Shown: in pieces, positions 29,452 through 33,016 of the stretch
Layout of the letters: each line of letters opens with the position of its first letter
Position numbering within the stretch: the first letter of the stretch is position 1
Translations under genes and position numbers: made by a program
The notes under the pieces: generated by a model
Seen by the model: only the letters and a program-made list of their open reading frames with translations
Database searches by the model: none
What the model was told of the DNA's origin: nothing
Assembly: GCA_937968015.1 (NCBI GenBank)
Contig: CALBSO010000082.1
Location: forward strand, 1-33,016
DNA length: 33,016 nucleotides
Source: an uncultured Thermomicrobia bacterium
GTDB lineage: Bacteria; Chloroflexota; Chloroflexia; Thermomicrobiales; JALYUS01
Direction of reading: 5' to 3'

Positions 29452-30105
29452 TCAGATCGCAATCGTGCCGACAAGGCGCGTCTCGGCATCACAGTACCAG
29501 AGCAGACCATCGTGATAGGTCAGGCCATGCGGGTTCGCGCCCTCAACGGGGCCGGGTTCCATGGCGAGAACGCGCCGGACTTCGCCGTTCAGCGTATAGC
29601 CGGTGATCGTGCGGTGCGTCGTCTCGGCGACCCAGAGCAGCCTACCATCCCACGCCAGCCCGTGCGGCCTGTTGCCCGGCGCGGGGAACTGCCGCAGGAT
29701 CGCGCCGCTCGCCGGATCGAGTTGATAGGTCATCGCGGCGGGCGGCACCGTGACCCACAGTTTTCCGTCAATCCATTCGAGGCCGTGCGCGCCGCTCTTC
29801 CCCGCGCCCGGTGTCGGCAGTCGCCCGAGTTCGGTACCATCGAGCGCGTAACGGAAGAGTTCGATTGGCGTGAAGGTCGAGGCGACCCAGAGCGCCTCGC
29901 CATCGAAGGTGATGCCGCTCGAATGATGCGTCTCGGTCGGGAACTGCCGGAGCACATGCCCGTCGTGCCAGTCGAGGAGATAGACATCGAGATTATCCTG
30001 GTCAATCACCCAGAGGCCGGTTTCAGTCGCCTGTAATCCGTTCGGCTGCGGGCCGGGCGTCTGCCAACGCGGTTCGCCGCGCACCTGTTCCACTTCTGGC
30101 GTCAT
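29452..30105 (-). CDS. Beta-propeller-like protein (NHL/SMP-30-type repeats)
   Basis: 217 residues built from about five repeats of roughly 40 residues, each with a G[LI].[WF][DE]G..LWV-type core: NGLQATETGLWVIDQ, SGITFDGEALWVAST, HGLEWIDGKLWVTVP, HGLAWDGRLLWVAE and HGLTYHDGLLWYCDA. The repeats suggest a six-bladed propeller like those in glutamine cyclotransferase, Vgb or SMP-30 families, but no catalytic set is obvious. There is no signal peptide, so it is cytoplasmic, unlike many secreted relatives. The ATG at 30105 follows GGGAGGAAGACG; longer starts upstream lack one. It follows the hydroxyacyl-CoA dehydrogenase gene by 32 nt, so they probably share a transcript. Function unknown. Confidence 0.8.
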   Translation of the reverse strand: MTPEVEQVRGEPRWQTPGPQPNGLQATETGLWVIDQDNLDVYLLDWHDGHVLRQFPTETHHSSGITFDGEALWVASTFTPIELFRYALDGTELGRLPTPGAGKSGAHGLEWIDGKLWVTVPPAAMTYQLDPASGAILRQFPAPGNRPHGLAWDGRLLWVAETTHRTITGYTLNGEVRRVLAMEPGPVEGANPHGLTYHDGLLWYCDAETRLVGTIAI

Positions 30106-30137
30106 CGTCTTCCTCCCGTCGCGCATGTGTTCGACCG

Positions 30138-30887
30138 TCATTCCCAACCTTGGCGTGTGCGGCCGCTCGTCATCTCGAATGGCCCGACCGGCCAGCGGAA
30201 GCAATCCTTGACCAGTGTATCAACCTCTTCCGGCGTCGCGATACCCTCCGCGACGATCTGCCGCGCCTCCCGGACGACGACCATCAGGATGCGATTCGCC
30301 ACGAACCCCCAGTGGCGCGTATCGTCATTGATGACCGTCGGGTTCTTGCCGCAACGCGCCGCGATCGCGAGGACCGCGTCCCGCGTCGCCTCGCTCGTCT
30401 CTTTGTGGATGGCAATCTCCGCCAACTTCATCACCGGCACGGGGGAGGCCCAATGCCAGCCGATCACCTGCGCGGGCCGGTCGGTCGCGTAAGCGAGGCC
30501 GGTGATCGGGAAGCCGGAGGTGTTCGAGGCGAGAATCGCGTGTTTCGGCGCGAGCATATCGAGTCCTCGGAAGAGACGCACCTTCAGGCCGAGGTCTTCC
30601 GGTACCGCCTCGATGACGAGATCAACGCCCGCGCAAGCAGCAGCGAGATCGGTAAAGGTGGCGATGCGTTCGAGCGCCGCCGTCATCTGCTCCGGCGTCA
30701 CTTTGCCGAGTTCGATACCGCGCCGCAGGCCATATTTGCCATGCTCGATCCGCTCCAACGCCTTCGTCAGCGCCTCCATGCGGACATCGTAGAGACGCAC
30801 GTCGTAGCCACCCGCCGCGAGCACCTGTGCGATCCCTGTCCCCATCACGCCCGCGCCGATCATCGCCACGCTCCGAATTTCCATCAT
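30138..30887 (-). CDS. 3-hydroxyacyl-CoA dehydrogenase family protein
   Basis: 249 residues. Rossmann GAGVMG (11-16), acidic D34 for NAD, SNTS (121-124), catalytic H145 in WHWASPVPVMKLAEI, E157, and N198 (VANRIL). The C-terminal domain ends with FRWPVGPFEM and a short tail at residue 249; typical stand-alone enzymes run to about 285 residues, so the last helices of the dimerisation domain seem shortened. The HWASP version of the HFFNP motif is known in some bacterial homologues of uncertain substrate. It is an NAD-dependent oxidation of a 3-hydroxyacyl-CoA or related compound by family. The start is either of two ATGs (30887/30884) behind GGGAGCGGAGA. Confidence 0.85.
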   Translation of the reverse strand: MMEIRSVAMIGAGVMGTGIAQVLAAGGYDVRLYDVRMEALTKALERIEHGKYGLRRGIELGKVTPEQMTAALERIATFTDLAAACAGVDLVIEAVPEDLGLKVRLFRGLDMLAPKHAILASNTSGFPITGLAYATDRPAQVIGWHWASPVPVMKLAEIAIHKETSEATRDAVLAIAARCGKNPTVINDDTRHWGFVANRILMVVVREARQIVAEGIATPEEVDTLVKDCFRWPVGPFEMTSGRTRQGWE

Positions 30888-31112
30888 TCTCCGCTCCCTT
30901 TCACCATCATCGGGTTCCTATGTTTTGTGGTACATGGACGCCAAGGGAGAGTATAGCGGGAGGAACCGCGGGGAATCGAAAAATCCTTGCAGTAGTAGAG
31001 ATACCATTGCAAATCTATCGCGATCGCTGGCATGATGGGCGATACAGTACTGCCGTCGTTCGCGACGGATGCATGTGGGGGCGTGGGCACACGCGGTAGA
31101 GGAGGGATCGGG

Positions 31113-32063
31113 ATGAAGATTGTCATTGGTGCGGAGCGGCCGAACCAGATGTTTGATCCGCTCGTGGCGGAGTTCCCGGAGGTCGAGTTCGTCACCCCGA
31201 AGAGCAAGGAGGAAGAGCGGGCGGCAATGCGCGATGCCGACGCCTATCTCGGCCGGATCGGTGCGGAGAGTTTCGAGGCGGCGGGGCCGTCGCTGCGGTG
31301 GGTGCATTCCAGCGGTGCGGGGATCGAGACGATGGCGGCGATCCGCGATCTCGTGGACAGCGATGTCACCGTCACCAACATGCGCGGCGCGCATGGCCGC
31401 TGCATCGCCGAGCACGCCTTCGCAATGCTCCTCAGCCTGACGCGCCAACTTGTGCCGCTGATGGAGAACCAACGGCAACACAAATGGGACGCGAGTCGCG
31501 GCACGATGCGTGAATTGACCGGCAACACGATGGTTGTGCTCGGCATGGGCACGATCGGCAGCACAATCGCCCGGCGCGGCGCCGCCTTCGAGATGCGCGT
31601 AATCGGCGTGGACATGCAACCCGTCGAGCCGCCGCCTGGTGTCGAGGCGGTCTGGCCGCTCGACCGGCTCGATGAGGCGCTCGGCATCGCGGATGTCGTC
31701 GTCGTCGCCACGCCACAGACGCACCTGACGCGCGGGCTGATGGACGCACGCCGCATCAACCTCATCAAGCGAGACGCCTTTTTGATCGTCATCTCGCGCG
31801 GCAAGATCATTGACGAGGCGGCGCTGATCGCCTCGCTGAAGGAGGGCAGGCTCGCGGGCGCAGGGCTGGACGTCACCTATACCGAACCGCTGCCGCCGGA
31901 TGACCCGCTCTGGGACGCGCCGAACATCATCATTACGCCGCACTGCTCCGCCTCCTCCGAGCAGACGCGCCTCCGGACTCTTGCAATCGCACGCGAGAAC
32001 CTGCGCCGCTTCGTTGCGGGCGAATCGCTCACCAATGTTTGCGACAAGCGCGCGGGATTCTGA
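31113..32063 (+). CDS. D-isomer-specific 2-hydroxyacid dehydrogenase
   Basis: 316 residues. NAD-binding GMGTIG (144-149) with D168 at the end of the second strand, catalytic R229 (VISRGKIID), E258 (TYTEPLPPDD) and H277 (ITPHCSA). The N-terminal catalytic domain has LRWVHSSGAGIE and NMRGAHGRCIAEHAFAMLL, typical of this family. It interconverts a D-2-hydroxyacid and a 2-ketoacid with NAD(P)H; the substrate is not predictable. Length is normal. The ATG at 31113 follows GGAGGGATCGGG, whereas an upstream in-frame ATG has no ribosome binding site. It diverges from the hydroxyacyl-CoA dehydrogenase gene. Confidence 0.9.
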   Translation: MKIVIGAERPNQMFDPLVAEFPEVEFVTPKSKEEERAAMRDADAYLGRIGAESFEAAGPSLRWVHSSGAGIETMAAIRDLVDSDVTVTNMRGAHGRCIAEHAFAMLLSLTRQLVPLMENQRQHKWDASRGTMRELTGNTMVVLGMGTIGSTIARRGAAFEMRVIGVDMQPVEPPPGVEAVWPLDRLDEALGIADVVVVATPQTHLTRGLMDARRINLIKRDAFLIVISRGKIIDEAALIASLKEGRLAGAGLDVTYTEPLPPDDPLWDAPNIIITPHCSASSEQTRLRTLAIARENLRRFVAGESLTNVCDKRAGF

Positions 32064-32069
32064 ATCGGT

Positions 32070-32122
32070 AACGAGGAGCGAGGAGCGAGTAACGAGGAAT
32101 GCCATCTCGTTACTCGCTCCTC
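32070..32122. repeat. Heptad repeat with a 17-bp hairpin
   Basis: Units GAGGAGC, GAGGAGC, GAGTAAC and GAG run from 32072. The final part (GAGGAGCGAGTAACGAG, 32080-32096) is exactly complementary to 32106-32122 across a 9-nt loop, with gttgttcttg after it. It can act as a terminator for the dehydrogenase gene, though the T tract is poor. The heptads are related to those at 11732-11928 and 12456-12480. Confidence 0.75.
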
Positions 32123-32271
32123 GTTGTTCTTGAGATATTATCCTATTGCCGGTAGCCCTATCATCGCAATCGAGAATCTTCCCCCTCGCCGCAGGGCAGG
32201 AGCGAAAGGTATCATAGGCCTTGCGTGTCGTACCAACGGCGTGTTCGGGAACGACGAGAAAGAAGATTACC

Positions 32272-32967
32272 TTGGATATCTCACACTTCGACAGGCGCAA
32301 CTACCCGACCCGCTCCGTGCAGCAAGGCTACGGAGAGTGGGCGCCCACCTATGAGGATATCGTGCTGGACGTAATGGACTTGCGTTTACTAGAGAGAGTC
32401 CACTCTATCGCCTGGGATCACCTTCGAGTGGTGGCAGATTTGGCATGTGGCACCGGTCGCATCGGGGTCTGGCTCAAACAGCGCGGCGTCGCCGCACTCG
32501 ACGGCATTGATATGACCCCCGCCATGTTGGAAGGGGCGCGAGCCAAAGGGGTCTATCGGCAGATTGTGCTTGGCGATATGCGTCAGATACCGTTCCACGG
32601 AGAGGCGTATGACTTGGTAACCGCTGTCCTGGCAGACGAACATCTTCCCGATGTGCGGCCGCTGTATCAGGAGGGAGCGCGGATTACACGCCCGCGGGGA
32701 TTTTTCGTCCTTGTCGGATATCACCCTTTCTTTCTCATGAGTGGCATCCCGACGCATTTCAAGAGCACATCGGGGGAACCTGTTACGATCCAATGCTATA
32801 TCCATCTCCTGAGCGATCACGTCCGAGCAGCGTTGGCAGCAGGCTGGTCCTTGCGCGAAATGCACGAAGGGTTGATTGATGATGAATGGCTGGCAAAGAA
32901 GCCGAAGTGGAGTCAGTATAGGAACCACCCCGTCAGCTTCGCCATGGTATGGCAGAAGCAACGCTAA
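32272..32967 (+). CDS. Class I SAM-dependent methyltransferase
   Basis: 231 residues. SAM-binding motif I VVADLACGTGRIGVWL (about 53-68), acidic end of strand 2 in LDGIDMTPAMLEGARAKG, motif II LGDMRQIPFHGEAYDLV and a later ITRPRGFFVLVGYHPFF. It resembles UbiE/biotin-synthesis-type small-molecule methyltransferases; the acceptor is unknown. Start: the TTG at 32272 gives MDISHFDRRNYP, matching the N terminus I expect for this group, but the ribosome binding site is weak (AAAGAAGA); an earlier TTG at 32221 is possible. A stop at 32967 leaves 49 bases to the window end. The final bases hold no complete gene. Confidence 0.82.
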   Translation: MDISHFDRRNYPTRSVQQGYGEWAPTYEDIVLDVMDLRLLERVHSIAWDHLRVVADLACGTGRIGVWLKQRGVAALDGIDMTPAMLEGARAKGVYRQIVLGDMRQIPFHGEAYDLVTAVLADEHLPDVRPLYQEGARITRPRGFFVLVGYHPFFLMSGIPTHFKSTSGEPVTIQCYIHLLSDHVRAALAAGWSLREMHEGLIDDEWLAKKPKWSQYRNHPVSFAMVWQKQR

Positions 32968-33016
32968 GTAGGTAGACAATCATCGTTAGACAGAGATACG
33001 CTGATGGCCTCAAAGG

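Noticed and set aside
30918..32300. Minus-strand frame of 460 codons opposite the 2-hydroxyacid dehydrogenase
   Set aside because: Composition typical of antisense high-GC frames; the plus strand has the complete Rossmann and catalytic motifs.
1..33016. tRNA, rRNA or transposase genes
   Set aside because: No T-loop-like motif with matching acceptor stem, no rRNA-conserved block and no DDE or tyrosine transposase motif was seen on either strand.

Overview
The window is high-GC bacterial DNA with a dense, ordinary bacterial layout: short intergenic gaps, many 4-nt start/stop overlaps, and frequent GTG and TTG starts behind good GGAGG-type ribosome binding sites. Gene content suggests Chloroflexota, most likely the Thermomicrobia/Sphaerobacter side. 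The best single pointer is the secreted 506-residue protein at 10208-11728, whose N-terminal module ends in the FERRLLTYTP...GN.G..Y.RWRYG signature that I associate with that phylum. This assignment is inference; no rRNA or tRNA gene is present to anchor it.

Layout. 1-4210: a terminator from an upstream gene, a small unknown gene, a DinB-like protein, an amidohydrolase, an 8-TM membrane protein and a disrupted flavin-oxidoreductase-like gene. 4226-6639: an M24 peptidase diverging from queC, then a stand-alone Lrp/AsnC ligand-binding (RAM) domain. 6723-9903 (minus): a translationally coupled operon of three membrane proteins (multi-TM, DUF4129, DUF4350). 10208-14811 (plus): the secreted 506-aa protein, an anchored cupredoxin and a NatAB-like ABC exporter pair. 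15060-17690: queG, a VOC protein and a DUF3445 (haem-dependent oxidative N-demethylase-like) protein. 17809-18237: a GNAT acetyltransferase.

18385-23692 is the metabolic centrepiece. A minus-strand operon murQ > GlcNAc/MurNAc kinase > nagA > nagB-II, every junction a 4-nt overlap, diverges from a namZ-like (DUF1343) exo-N-acetylmuramidase gene. Together they could take MurNAc-GlcNAc fragments to fructose-6-phosphate inside the cell, i.e. peptidoglycan recycling. No sugar transporter is next to them.

23708-32967: a drug/lipid-type ABC-2 exporter with a previously easy-to-miss 52-residue two-helix membrane protein between ATPase and permease; a small membrane protein; a phospholipase-D-type lipoprotein; a DfsB/DinB-like protein; a VOC protein behind a near-consensus sigma-70 promoter; an isolated IF-3 N-terminal domain; a beta-propeller-like protein; a 3-hydroxyacyl-CoA dehydrogenase; a D-2-hydroxyacid dehydrogenase; and a methyltransferase.

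Intergenic DNA carries three families of small repeats: GAGTAAC/GAGCAAT-type heptads, a CCCTTCCC...GGGAAGGGG hairpin element in three diverged copies, and a perfect 23-bp nested palindrome. No insertion sequence, prophage, CRISPR array, tRNA or rRNA was seen.
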